Positions 55,357 to 64,000 of a stretch of 64,000 nt of DNA are shown here, in pieces. A model generated the notes under the pieces. It did no database searches. It was not told the origin of the DNA and saw nothing but the letters and a program-made list of their open reading frames with translations. Position numbers and translations under genes: made by a program. The stretch comes from Phialophora verrucosa (taxonomy: Eukaryota > Ascomycota > Eurotiomycetes > Chaetothyriales > Herpotrichiellaceae), in assembly GCA_002099365.1 (NCBI GenBank), contig MSED01000002.1:1488001-1552000 (forward strand). Direction: 5' to 3'. Numbering within the stretch: position 1 is the stretch's first letter; every line of letters begins with the position of its first letter.

Positions 55357-58264
55357 TTTGGTTCACGGTTGAGGTTCGTGTTGAAGGTGATGGTGCTTAT
55401 TCGTTGTGGATTTCCTAGACGTGCCGTTGCCAGTCCATCGTGGGGGAAGCGTCCCCTGCGCCATTGATATATCCTTGAGGCAGAACGATGGCCTCCCCTT
55501 GCTCAACACAGACCCTCACTGTTTGTCAGGTGTCGAGCAATCCGCAATCCTTTTTGCCTGGTCGTCGGGGATAATTTTCCCACGGCTCTCCGCCCCTTCA
55601 ATGCTGATAAATTCGATCATGCAATCTGATTCCGTCCGACCAGCCGAGTCCTCTGTGTTGAGCGGCCACTCCGGCCGTCTGAGGTCGTCGGCAAGCGTGC
55701 AACGAGCACATAGCCAATGAAACGGAGGCAACAGCCCCCCAGGTATGGTTCCTTGGTCGGCATGACATACAAAGACCCAACCGGCAAGCGTCCGGTACGT
55801 ATTTTGTTGACAGCTTAAGTGGGAAGGTGTCTCTTGCGCCAGGCACAATCTACCGACCTTTCGGCCGGATTTCTTGGCATATCGTCGTATTTCGACCGCA
55901 GGGGGGAGGGGCGGCAGTCAAAAGACGTGCCATTCTTAGACCTCTTGTCCTCCGTCTCGTCTGAATGTCCACGTGAAGGCACCTAAGATGAGAGTAATTT
56001 CATGCCCGAGGCTGAGATGTGACACGATAAGGGAGTCGAGGCTGAATAATACACCCGGACTGTTCCGGACGTATCGTAGCCATGTTATGGATGTCATAGC
56101 TTTTGTAGTAGAGTCAGCTTGTAAGTCTCCTGACAGAGAAGAAATGATACCTCACCGGTCTTCTCACTGGAGTGGGTTGGCTCTACTCCTCCAGCTATCG
56201 ATGAAAAGGCTTTCGAGACCAAAGAGCCAGAGCCCTGTGGCTGTTACAACACCAACAGCAGCAGCATCATCATCATCATCATCATCTTGGGCGTTTGGTT
56301 GCACGCTTTCCTTCGATGCGCCAGGAGCAGAGTCCTCCACGAACAATATCATGGTCAGTTGGTGGTATGATTAGTGCGACACGTATCCGGCGGTTTCTGA
56401 GTAAGGCAGAGAGCCCTTCCTCGTGCACGCAGGTTTATTGTGCTGATGATATCCCTGGAAACTCGTCGAGGAAGACAATAAACTAAGCTTATGGTGGCAA
56501 GCAGGAACTTCAGATATAGAGATTTAAATGAGACTGAAACCTGCGGGTACCTCTGCTGGTCATTTCGCAAGGTCGCATCAAACTGCATCGCATGAGAACG
56601 CGGCGGAAGAATGTCTCACAAACAGAACTTGGAACTGTGTATGGGTATGAGGCAGTTCGACCCGCACCAGGTCATGATTTCAATGCGCGCCGTTCGGCGA
56701 CGAAGTATGGATCTACTAAAGAAGACGACGAGACGCAAGAGATGAAGTGAAGATTGTCTGAAGCCAGATGTGCGGATAGAGCTGCTTCCCCGCACCGGAT
56801 TAGCACAGCCTCCCGGGCGCCTCGATGCCCAGGCGGAAAGGGCTAGGGAGCAAGGGGAGGTTGGCTAAGCCCTAAGTTTACGAGGTACCAACTCTCAACT
56901 CTCGAGGTGCCATTCTCCTACTCAGTACTCTTTGCACAGTACTCGTACAACAGATTCGATAAGCCCTGAATCTAACAATCGTAAGTCATTTGCACCCTGA
57001 CTTAGCCTCACAATAGCTACAGCACAGGGAACAAAGTCAGCACAGCCCGATGTCTGAATTACTTTGTCCTTGGTCTATCCCCCCATGCCGTTATGGTAAA
57101 AGTGGACATCGACTACTCTCCCAGACGACCTGCAGAGTACTGGGTGGCATACGAACAATTCACACAGGCGCTTTTGACCTACTTCCTTGAAGGTGGAGCT
57201 ATGGTCAGGGAACAGATAAAAACACTGACAAAGGCTACCGAACCGATCCCTCAGTTATCCAGATGGTGCCCCAACTACAATCAAGCAAAAACAGGGACCT
57301 GTTTCGGAGGTCGTCACAAACTGCGAGGGCAATAGATATGAACGCCGGATAGAGCGTGTTGTGTATCATAGGCGCGATAAATCTCGGATGGGTTATGTAC
57401 ACTGTCAGTGCGCCTTGTATCAGAGGTATTGGCTCTTGTGGTGCAATAAGCTCACCGTATTTACGACCTTGCTCACAGCACTCCACCGTAATGCTATCTT
57501 CGCCCGCTTGGCACTTGTCAACTTCACTATGCGCTGTCTTCTTCCCTGTAACACCCCTCTCTCGCAGTTCGATGCGCTATCTGAAGCATGGCTGTACACG
57601 CTGGTTCTAGATGTAGATGGGAAGGCTGTGGGTAGTACAACAAGCAGTTGCTCGCTGAACCCAAGCATCATGGGAACGTACGCGCCCTTGACAAAGGCCG
57701 CTGAAAAATGACCCGGTAAGCATTCCAATGCTGTTCTAAATGGAGGAACTGGGTGACTATCCTTCGCCCCGTAGAGAACTGTGCCTCCCTCGCTATCTTC
57801 GACGATGCCATGGTGTGTTGGTCACTACCAAGGTCTGCGCTTATCGTCTGCACCACAAGAACGTTGGACCATACGCGCATTAACCTTGGTAGGCCTGACC
57901 TCTTTGTAAAAGGGGCCGAATTTTCCGCCCACCACAAGCGATCGAGCGAAGCCTCTTGGATCTACGCGGCTACTCTGGGGGCTCTTTGATCCGGGGCGAT
58001 GATACTTCTCAACGTGCAGTTGCGTTGGTCAGACCCTGGGACGACGAGGGCGTGTTCAAGTATGCAGGTATCTATTTTGTCTCGTACACAGCCCATGCTT
58101 CCCATGCTGGTCCGCAGCAGACAAGCGAGCCAAAGCTCAGGTATATGATCAAGAGCCCATGCATTGAGAATACGGATCGCTCAACACTCTTGTCTGACCA
58201 AGAGGGACACCAACGTGCTTCTCTCTCCTTCACTCTGCTCGCGTGATCTCACCTTGACTGAACA
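55357..58264. other. Gene-poor region, 2.9 kb
   Basis: It begins with the SDR promoter. It holds an ATC trinucleotide repeat at 56265-56286. On the minus strand between about 57940 and 57235 several frames of 80-100 codons follow each other, one with a membrane-like stretch ITHPRFIAPMIHNTLYPAF, but they do not join into a protein I can name. It may contain a decayed gene. Confidence 0.4.
56265..56286. repeat. CAT/ATC trinucleotide microsatellite
   Basis: Seven tandem CAT units in an otherwise unremarkable stretch. No gene is called across it. Confidence 0.8.
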
Positions 58265-59446
58265 ATGCCGTCAGTTCACCTCTCCGCTCCTTCTGGAGGA
58301 CATCAGCCCAGCGGATCATCTTCAGGGCACCCTAGGTCGTCAAGTTTCAGCCCACAACACGTTCCGGCCAGAGAACCAGCAGCGTCTGGGACGAAAATCC
58401 CTACACACACGCCCGCCTCGCACCCTACTATCACTCTGCCAACCGATCACCCCAGCGGTGCCCATCCGAAGCCACCTGAGCCAAATCCTACTGGCGGTAG
58501 ACTTCCCAAGCCAACAACACACCCTGATGTCGCTGCTGAGCATCCGCATCCGCCAGAGTCAACTCCAGCTGGTGATCATGAGCCACACGCTCCAAGGCCG
58601 CGCACAGACAGCCATGTACCGGGCCCGACTAAGCTAGGTCCGGCCGACGTCGGAATGCATGAGCCGACTTCATCACAACATCCAAGTGCCACATCTGCAG
58701 ATTCGGATATACCACAGGGTCAACCCCACGGTCCAACTTCGGCACCGGCTGACCATGATCCCAACACCCCAGCGTCAACTCACACTGGTCCCGGGGCAAG
58801 CGCTCCGCCAGACACACAATCTACCGGTCCAGCCTCGCAAGGGCCATCCTTCATCTTGCACAGCGAACCACCCCCTCGTCCCAGTATCGTTGACCATCTC
58901 AAGGACATTGGCTGGGACATGGCAGGTGGGTTAGCCACCGGCGTCATCGGCGCTGGGCTTGATATTGGGGCACATGCGGCCATGGATCAAATAGATCAGA
59001 ACTATGCGGACGCGAACCAGGATCAAGACCACGATCAGGACGAGGAAGAAGGCCAAGATGCTGACGACGACAATAACACCAATCAACCCAACCAAGCCGT
59101 CCTACCCGTGCAGCATGCTGTGGTTGCACATCCTACATATCCCTCGGGCGATCAAACCGATTACGACGAGTTCGGCCACGGGGATGGTCACTATCCTGAA
59201 GACTGGGGAGTGTACGACGACTACTACTACACCGCCGGAGGTCTCGACGGAGAACACGATTATGACGATCCGGGTTACTTCCCCGACGAGGGCGTCAGCA
59301 GTGACCCATACGGCCTCTACGGACACCCTGAGCATGATCCAACCGATCCCAGCGGCGGGTATGATGATCCAAGCGCCGTTGCTGCCGTCGAACACGGTGC
59401 TGGGGCAATGAATCCTCAACCTAACGAAGTAGAGCAACATGCGTGA
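58265..59446 (+). CDS. Pro/His/Ser-rich uncharacterised protein
   Basis: One exon, 393 residues, ATG at 58265. Not a known family. Residues 1-205 are extremely rich in Pro, His, Ser, Thr and Gly with almost no large hydrophobics. Residues ~207-240 are different: DHLKDIGWDMAGG then LATGVIGAGLDIGAHAA, a Gly-rich amphipathic or membrane-prone segment with G-x-x-x-G spacing. After that comes an acidic Gln/Asp/Asn run (about residues 241-275) and a tail rich in Tyr, Asp and Gly (YDDYYYTAGGLDGEHDYDD). There is no signal peptide. Coding status rests on length, clear start, strongly biased composition and absence of stops. A disordered cytoplasmic or nuclear protein is likely; function unknown. Confidence 0.7.
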   Translation: MPSVHLSAPSGGHQPSGSSSGHPRSSSFSPQHVPAREPAASGTKIPTHTPASHPTITLPTDHPSGAHPKPPEPNPTGGRLPKPTTHPDVAAEHPHPPESTPAGDHEPHAPRPRTDSHVPGPTKLGPADVGMHEPTSSQHPSATSADSDIPQGQPHGPTSAPADHDPNTPASTHTGPGASAPPDTQSTGPASQGPSFILHSEPPPRPSIVDHLKDIGWDMAGGLATGVIGAGLDIGAHAAMDQIDQNYADANQDQDHDQDEEEGQDADDDNNTNQPNQAVLPVQHAVVAHPTYPSGDQTDYDEFGHGDGHYPEDWGVYDDYYYTAGGLDGEHDYDDPGYFPDEGVSSDPYGLYGHPEHDPTDPSGGYDDPSAVAAVEHGAGAMNPQPNEVEQHA

Positions 59447-60217
59447 GGGGCCCGGGAGAGTATTACATATTGGACGAGTGTTTCGACAACACAGTCGTGG
59501 GCTTCAGTTGTGGGATCTAGATGCTTAGGTGATATGTGATTTCGTTTGATACGTTAATATATGAGGTTGTCTTTGACTCGTTGCCTTCTAAATTGAAATC
59601 CGCCAAGTCTTGAGCGTCGGACGAAGTACGCACGCTACATAGTTGGATCCAGACTCTCTGGCGCTCCATCACCAACCGGTCGCGGCAGCATGTTCAGTGA
59701 CTAAAAGGCGCGTGCAGCGAACATTATCACACATCACCTTGGAGACGTTTGAAGGTCGAGGCGCCGCCAAGCCTTGGGCGTGCTTATTTCACATCCTCGG
59801 CGCCAGGGGAAGCTAGATGTCGTCGGGTGTCGGCTCCAACCCAACGAGCGAGATGCGAGTTTGGAGATAAACGCAAAACCTTGAATCTTCAAGCTTCTTG
59901 ATATTTCTAATGCCTCTTTGTGAGTCTGTGTAGGATCCTTGGAAAGGGCCGTGGAGCAGTCTGTGCGCCCACCGGCCTGCTTCAGCCTCCAAACCAGCCA
60001 CCTCGAGCAGCCACACGGGCTTGCCAGCCGAACCAACATGGCTGCAAATGTCGCCCAAGGTCTATGGAGTATTACCCTGTCGCATTTTCTTCACTCTTTT
60101 ATTTTGTCCCCGTCCCTCTTCCTTTCCCTGTTCCCCCCCCCCCTCAAGCGCCCCCGGGAGAAGAAAGTCGTCAAGTCGTGTCTAGCAGGCGTACCGAGTT
60201 CCGTCGTGTGTCGCGAC
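59447..60217. other. Convergent intergenic region
   Basis: A 770-bp stretch between the Pro/His-rich gene and the DUF1275 gene, which face each other. It includes a run of about eleven C at 60133-60143. No coding domain is seen. Confidence 0.4.
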
Positions 60218-61240
60218 TCAACATGGCGATACCTCGCTACTGTCGCCGCTGGCCTTGTCCTTCCTCCAGAAGAACCACCCAACGACAATGGCGAACTTCA
60301 ATCCCGAAGCGAGCCATAGCGCTCCTCCCATTCCTGCGGCTGACTTGTACATTTCTCCGCCAACGATGCCTCCGGTGAAAAAGGCGACAATACACACGGC
60401 GCGCTTCTCCTGTCGCTTCTCATGCACGGCGAAGAACTCCCACGCACTAGAGCTCTGCCGCCAGGACTCTCTGATGCTGTACAAGTCGGCGCTGACGTCG
60501 TGATAGAGCGCGCTGAGGACGATGGTCGGCAATTCAATGACGCCGAGAAGTCGGGAGAGCGTGACCTGTCCCGCGGCTTGGAAGGACAGGAGCGCTATAG
60601 GGCACAGATCGAGGAAGTTCACCATCGACGACGACACCTTGTCGCTTCCGGAAGAGAACGTGCCGGGCGAGAAGGGTAGGTTGGAGACCTCGTGAGTTGT
60701 GACCAGACTTGTCGCGATGACGATGAAGCACGTCTGGATGAAGAACGAAACGATGAGATTGAGCCGTCGGAGGGACAAAGGCGGGTTGGACAGTCCGCTG
60801 GGGTACCGATGAAGAGCGCTGAAGAAGAGCGATCCGAGGCAGAAGGCGCCGATGGAGGTCAAAGACTTGTAGTACTGTTGCTTGTGGCTGGCTTGCGGCT
60901 GCCCACCGATACCAAGAGCGGCGAAGACGGTGTTCCCTGTGTGTAGCGCGTCAGAGGTGCTGTGCTGTGCAGTGCAGGTGAGAGACAAGTGAGCTGAGGG
61001 TGAGGGTGTACCAGTTTGCATGTTGACGAAGCAGTTCCAGCTGTTGAAAGCGACGCTGTCGACGAGACCGGAAATGAAGAAGAGAGTGACGAGGACGACG
61101 GTCATGTAGGAGGAGTCGAGTTCATGATAGAGGAATCTCTGCGAGACCTCTGCCGTTCTCGTCAATTTCTCCAGTTGGCCCATTTGGTCTCGCGTTGGGC
61201 TTTCTTTGCTCGAGGTTCTTGAGGTTCGAGGCTCGGACAT
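60218..61240 (-). CDS. DUF1275 (YoaK-type) membrane protein
   Basis: Exons 61240-61012 and 60936-60218 encode 315 residues. I start at ATG 61240 (MSEPRTSRTSSKES). The intron (75 nt, GTACAC...ACAG) is in frame without stops, but removing it restores the family signature NMQTGNTVFAALG, so it is a real intron. Membrane segments include VVLVTLFFISGLVDSVAF, SIGAFCLGSLFFSAL, IVSFFIQTCFIVIATSLV and the C-terminal WLASGLKFAIVVGWFFW. The N-terminal signature GLVDSVAFNSWNCFVNMQTGN is typical of the family. These six-helix proteins are widespread in bacteria and fungi and their substrate is unknown. The frame runs on upstream of 61240 to 61801, but that part does not look like protein. Confidence 0.92.
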   Translation of the reverse strand: MSEPRTSRTSSKESPTRDQMGQLEKLTRTAEVSQRFLYHELDSSYMTVVLVTLFFISGLVDSVAFNSWNCFVNMQTGTPSPSAHLSLTCTAQHSTSDALHTGNTVFAALGIGGQPQASHKQQYYKSLTSIGAFCLGSLFFSALHRYPSGLSNPPLSLRRLNLIVSFFIQTCFIVIATSLVTTHEVSNLPFSPGTFSSGSDKVSSSMVNFLDLCPIALLSFQAAGQVTLSRLLGVIELPTIVLSALYHDVSADLYSIRESWRQSSSAWEFFAVHEKRQEKRAVCIVAFFTGGIVGGEMYKSAAGMGGALWLASGLKFAIVVGWFFWRKDKASGDSSEVSPC

Positions 61241-62631
61241 GAAGGTAGAGGAGGACGAGGATGGGTTGTGGGTCAGAGTAAGTAAAGAGTCACACCGCGG
61301 AAACCTGGCCTCAGCAGCTTCGAGGGCGGGCATAGGTTCTCGCATGATGCTGCTCCCTTCCAACAGGTGAATATCGCCAAGAACGCGAGCATTCAGTGGT
61401 GGGTTACTTGTATGACGACTTCCATAGAATACTAACGCTCGGGTAGGTGAACATGTTCTGAACGACACGGGGCTGCCATTGTTATACCATTTGCACGCCT
61501 CCAGGTATCCAACGCTCTTCAACCTCCACCTACGTACGCGCCATTGTCCTCTTGATATGAGCGTATGCTGTGATGAAGTGGAATTGATCCACCCTGTGGC
61601 CACAGAATCCACATTTTGGTTACACACTTTACATATGATCAAAAAGGCATGTGAGAAGTCTGGCTTTGTGGGTGAGTAAAGGTCACCTTGTCCGAGACAA
61701 CAACACAAACCATGCACGCCGATTGCTGCTGCTGGTGCTGCTGCGGCCGGGATCTGCGGAAGTGCAAAGGATCGGAGACTGAGCAGCGCGACTGCATGCA
61801 TTCAAGATCTATCATCTGTGACGCGTCAGTTTGAGAGGCTTACTTGAGTGTAGATTGAGATCGACAGATGGGCGAATGCGTCCTGTCTGGCTCATAAAGA
61901 ACACCATCAGCTCGGCAGCTCGGACAGCCTGGCGTGGCTTACAGGCGCAGAGGAGTTGAGTCGTCAGAGAGAGAACTCTGGTCCCGCTATGGTCAGGCAG
62001 TCGCGGCCACCAGACATGGGAAACTAAACACATGGACGACTCCAGTGCTTCAGCCTCGTATCCAATTGAGATCTGAACAGATTCCGACCAATCCACTCTC
62101 CTGCTTGCCAAGCGAGGCCGTGGAACGCCTTTGCGTTCTTGATGTTGGACAAAAGGCTCACGGCCGATACCTTTGTTTCTTGTCCCGATTATGGCCACCG
62201 ACACTTCAGGAGACTCGTTCAAAGGTATGGGTGGTCTACTTCTTCGGCCACGGCTATCAGCAACCTTGGAGCGGACACCCGTTTTCTTGGGTTCGGATTA
62301 CAGCCAACTGCGTATGATTCACGTGTAACTGGAATGCCAAAGGAAATCGCCCCCGTCAAGGAAACCGTAGTCGACCAAACCTATCCGGGAGCAGTCAAGT
62401 TCTACATTTGAAATTGGAGTACGGCGGCTTCTTCGGATGCTTTAATTTGCCAGGCATCTACCCGCTCAGAGCGTTTACTATATCTCGTTGTCGAATTTCG
62501 ATATCGTCGATGGTAATATCATTCTGCGGACTACAGGTACATCTTATCCCTGCGATATCGCTTGCTTGCAACCATCCCTCCTCTCATCACATTGGGCATA
62601 GTATGCCTGATTGGTGTATGTGATTGACATT
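61241..62631. other. Intergenic region, 1.4 kb
   Basis: It lies upstream of the DUF1275 gene and downstream of phosphoglucomutase, both leftward. No recognisable domain occurs in any frame. Confidence 0.4.
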
Positions 62632-64000
62632 TTAGGTCTTCACATCTGGATCGGTTCTGCCGATGAATTTCTGAAGCTGCAGGAGTTCGATGGCAAGGCC
62701 GACGGAGTTTTTGAGATAGGCCTGCGTATCATCGCCGAGCTTGCTCTTGTCCTCCTCGAGCTTCTCAACGTACAGCCGGATGGTCGCACCACTGCTGCCC
62801 GTACCCGATAGTCGAACAACGATTCTCGTGCCATCGTCAAATATGAAGTAGATGCCCTGGTTCTTCGATACCGAGCCGTCCAGGTCAGTGTATGAGAAAT
62901 CGTCTGCCTCCACAATCTTGTGGCCTTTGACCTCTGAGCCGACGGTGTCGGACTTTGAGATCATCTCTTTCAGATACTTGACCATATCGTTGGCGCCATC
63001 ACCGCTGACGTTTTCGTAGTCGTAGCGGGTGAAGTAGACGCGGCCATACTCGTCCCAGAACTCTTTCTGAATCTCAGCAATGGAAGGGAACTTGCCGGTC
63101 TCTTTGCCCACACCGGCAATGATGTTGAGCCAAGCTGTAATGGCCCAAAGGCCGTCTTTCTCTCGAATATGGTTCGACCCAGTGCCAAAGGATTCCTCAC
63201 CGCAGATTGACATCTTGTCGGTGTCGAAGAGCGAACAGAAGAACTTCCATCCAGTGGGCACAACATAGAGGCTCAGATTCTGCTTCTTGGCTACTAGATC
63301 GAGTGCCGCTGAAGTAGGGAAAGATCTTGCCAGACCATAGACACCCTGCTTCTGGAAGTATGGGATGTATTTCTTGGCGTAATGAGCAATGATGGCCAGG
63401 GAGTCGCCGGGCGAAACGAAAGCATTCTTGCCGTAAATCATGTTTCTGTCACCATCGCCATCGGAAGCGGCACCGAAGTGAATACCTTCCTTGTCAACTC
63501 GTTCCACCAAAGAATGAGCATAGGTAAGGTTAGGATCAGGATGGCCGCCATTGAAATCCGGGCTTGGTTGACAATTCTGAGTGCTTTCCGGTCCAAGGCC
63601 AAGCTCTCCTTGGAATATAGCGACGCCATAAGGGCCGGTGACACCAGACAGACCATCAAAGAGCACTTTGAAGTCAGGCTGCGATTTGAAGAAGGACCGG
63701 ATCAGGTCGAAGTCGAAGATGTCCTTCAGCATGTTCAGATAGTCTGCGACCGAATCAATCACCTCGACCTCCAAGTCTCCATACTTTTGAGTGCCAATAT
63801 CTTTGATGTTCACATCCGGGATATCTGCAATCTTGTAGGAGGTGAGGGTTTTTGACTTTTCGAAGATCTTGTTTGTTACAGACTCTGGCGCAGGGGCACC
63901 GTTCGAGAGGTTGTATTTCATGCCAAAATCGGCGTTGGGACCTGATTGACCGTCAGCCACTGTTTTGATTATCCCTCTCAGGTGCTAACCTACCACCTGG
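62632..64000 (-). CDS. PGM2: Phosphoglucomutase, 5' end outside the window
   Basis: Exons >64000-63994 and 63941-62632; the 52-nt intron (GTAGGT...TCAG) interrupts the conserved NPGGPN loop right after the catalytic TASHNPGG motif, whose Ser lies outside the window. The visible ~440 residues contain the metal-binding loop ASDGDGDRNMIYG, the sugar-binding CGEESFGTGSNHIREKDGLW and the C-terminal phosphate-binding RLSGTGSSGATIRLY, ending KFIGRTDPDVKT. The enzyme interconverts glucose-1-phosphate and glucose-6-phosphate in the cytosol, linking glycolysis with UDP-glucose, glycogen, trehalose and cell-wall synthesis. All recognisable active-site loops within the window are intact. Confidence 0.97.

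Noticed and set aside
55973..56374. 133-codon plus-strand frame across the ATC repeat
   Set aside because: Length is helped by the trinucleotide repeat, and the rest has no recognisable pattern.
61241..61801. Long upstream extension of the DUF1275 frame
   Set aside because: The region is open by chance, has no conserved pattern and would double the N-terminus; the intron downstream is also in frame by chance.
1..64000. tRNA genes, rRNA, CRISPR arrays, intact transposons
   Set aside because: I looked for tRNA B-box-like sequences, regular spacer arrays and transposase or reverse-transcriptase motifs and found none I could support.

Overview
The window is nuclear DNA of a filamentous ascomycete (Pezizomycotina). 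The evidence is the gene content (three intact Zn2Cys6 zinc-cluster regulators, a GT90/CAP10 glycosyltransferase, a CAX-type cation antiporter, a Mss4-type PIP5-kinase, a fasciclin-domain secreted protein), the short GT..AG introns (mostly 50-120 nt) and roughly 50-55% GC coding sequence. A finer placement (for example Chaetothyriales or another Eurotiomycete order) is a guess. I saw no tRNA, rRNA, CRISPR array or intact transposon. Exon ends were set by hand from splice signals, reading-frame continuity and family conservation. Almost every multi-exon model closes in frame, which supports the joins.

Layout. 1-811: 3' part of a DUF3752/GPALPP gene (+). 812-4085: gene-free. 4086-6027: Zn2Cys6 regulator (-). 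7550-9162: ER protein disulfide isomerase ending in HDEL (+). 9662-12397: unrecognised 911-aa protein (+). 12915-16461: Kre33/NAT10 18S rRNA and tRNA cytidine acetyltransferase (-). 16836-19907: membrane GT90 glycosyltransferase (+), divergent from Kre33 over 374 bp. 20410-21517: broken NACHT/STAND NTPase (-). 22190-24166: VOC/glyoxalase-like domain fused to a long disordered tail (-). 25974-26925: Nep1/Emg1 (-). 27343-29200: decayed fungal-specific transcription-factor-domain gene (-). 30106-30780: RNA polymerase II subunit Rpb7 in four exons (+). 31546-33274: NTF2-like protein with repeated H-[F/W] motifs (+). 34411-37277: large Zn2Cys6 regulator (+). 38476-40110: CAX-type antiporter (+). 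41632-44656: PIP5-kinase (+). 45538-46008: Pmp3 proteolipid (+). 47223-48224: fasciclin-domain secreted protein (-). 50012-52021: Zn2Cys6 regulator (+). 52265-53527: NmrA/isoflavone-reductase-like protein (-). 54339-55356: short-chain dehydrogenase (-). 58265-59446: Pro/His-rich protein (+). 60218-61240: DUF1275 membrane protein (-). 62632-64000: phosphoglucomutase, 5' end outside the window (-).

How the genes work together. Most are housekeeping genes: 18S rRNA modification and small-subunit assembly (Kre33, Nep1), transcription (Rpb7), lipid signalling (PIP5K), ER folding (PDI), sugar phosphate metabolism (PGM) and ion homeostasis (CAX, Pmp3). The segment most like an accessory module is 50.0-55.4 kb, where a zinc-cluster regulator sits beside two NAD(P)-dependent reductases and has a perfect 16-bp palindrome in its promoter. 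Two decayed genes (NACHT NTPase and transcription-factor-like) mark places of gene loss. I see no clear new multi-gene system. The most interesting single items are the CAX paralog with both Asn residues of its alpha-motifs replaced, the NTF2-like protein with eight spaced H-[F/W]-type motifs plus a related C-terminal one, and the VOC-domain fusion.
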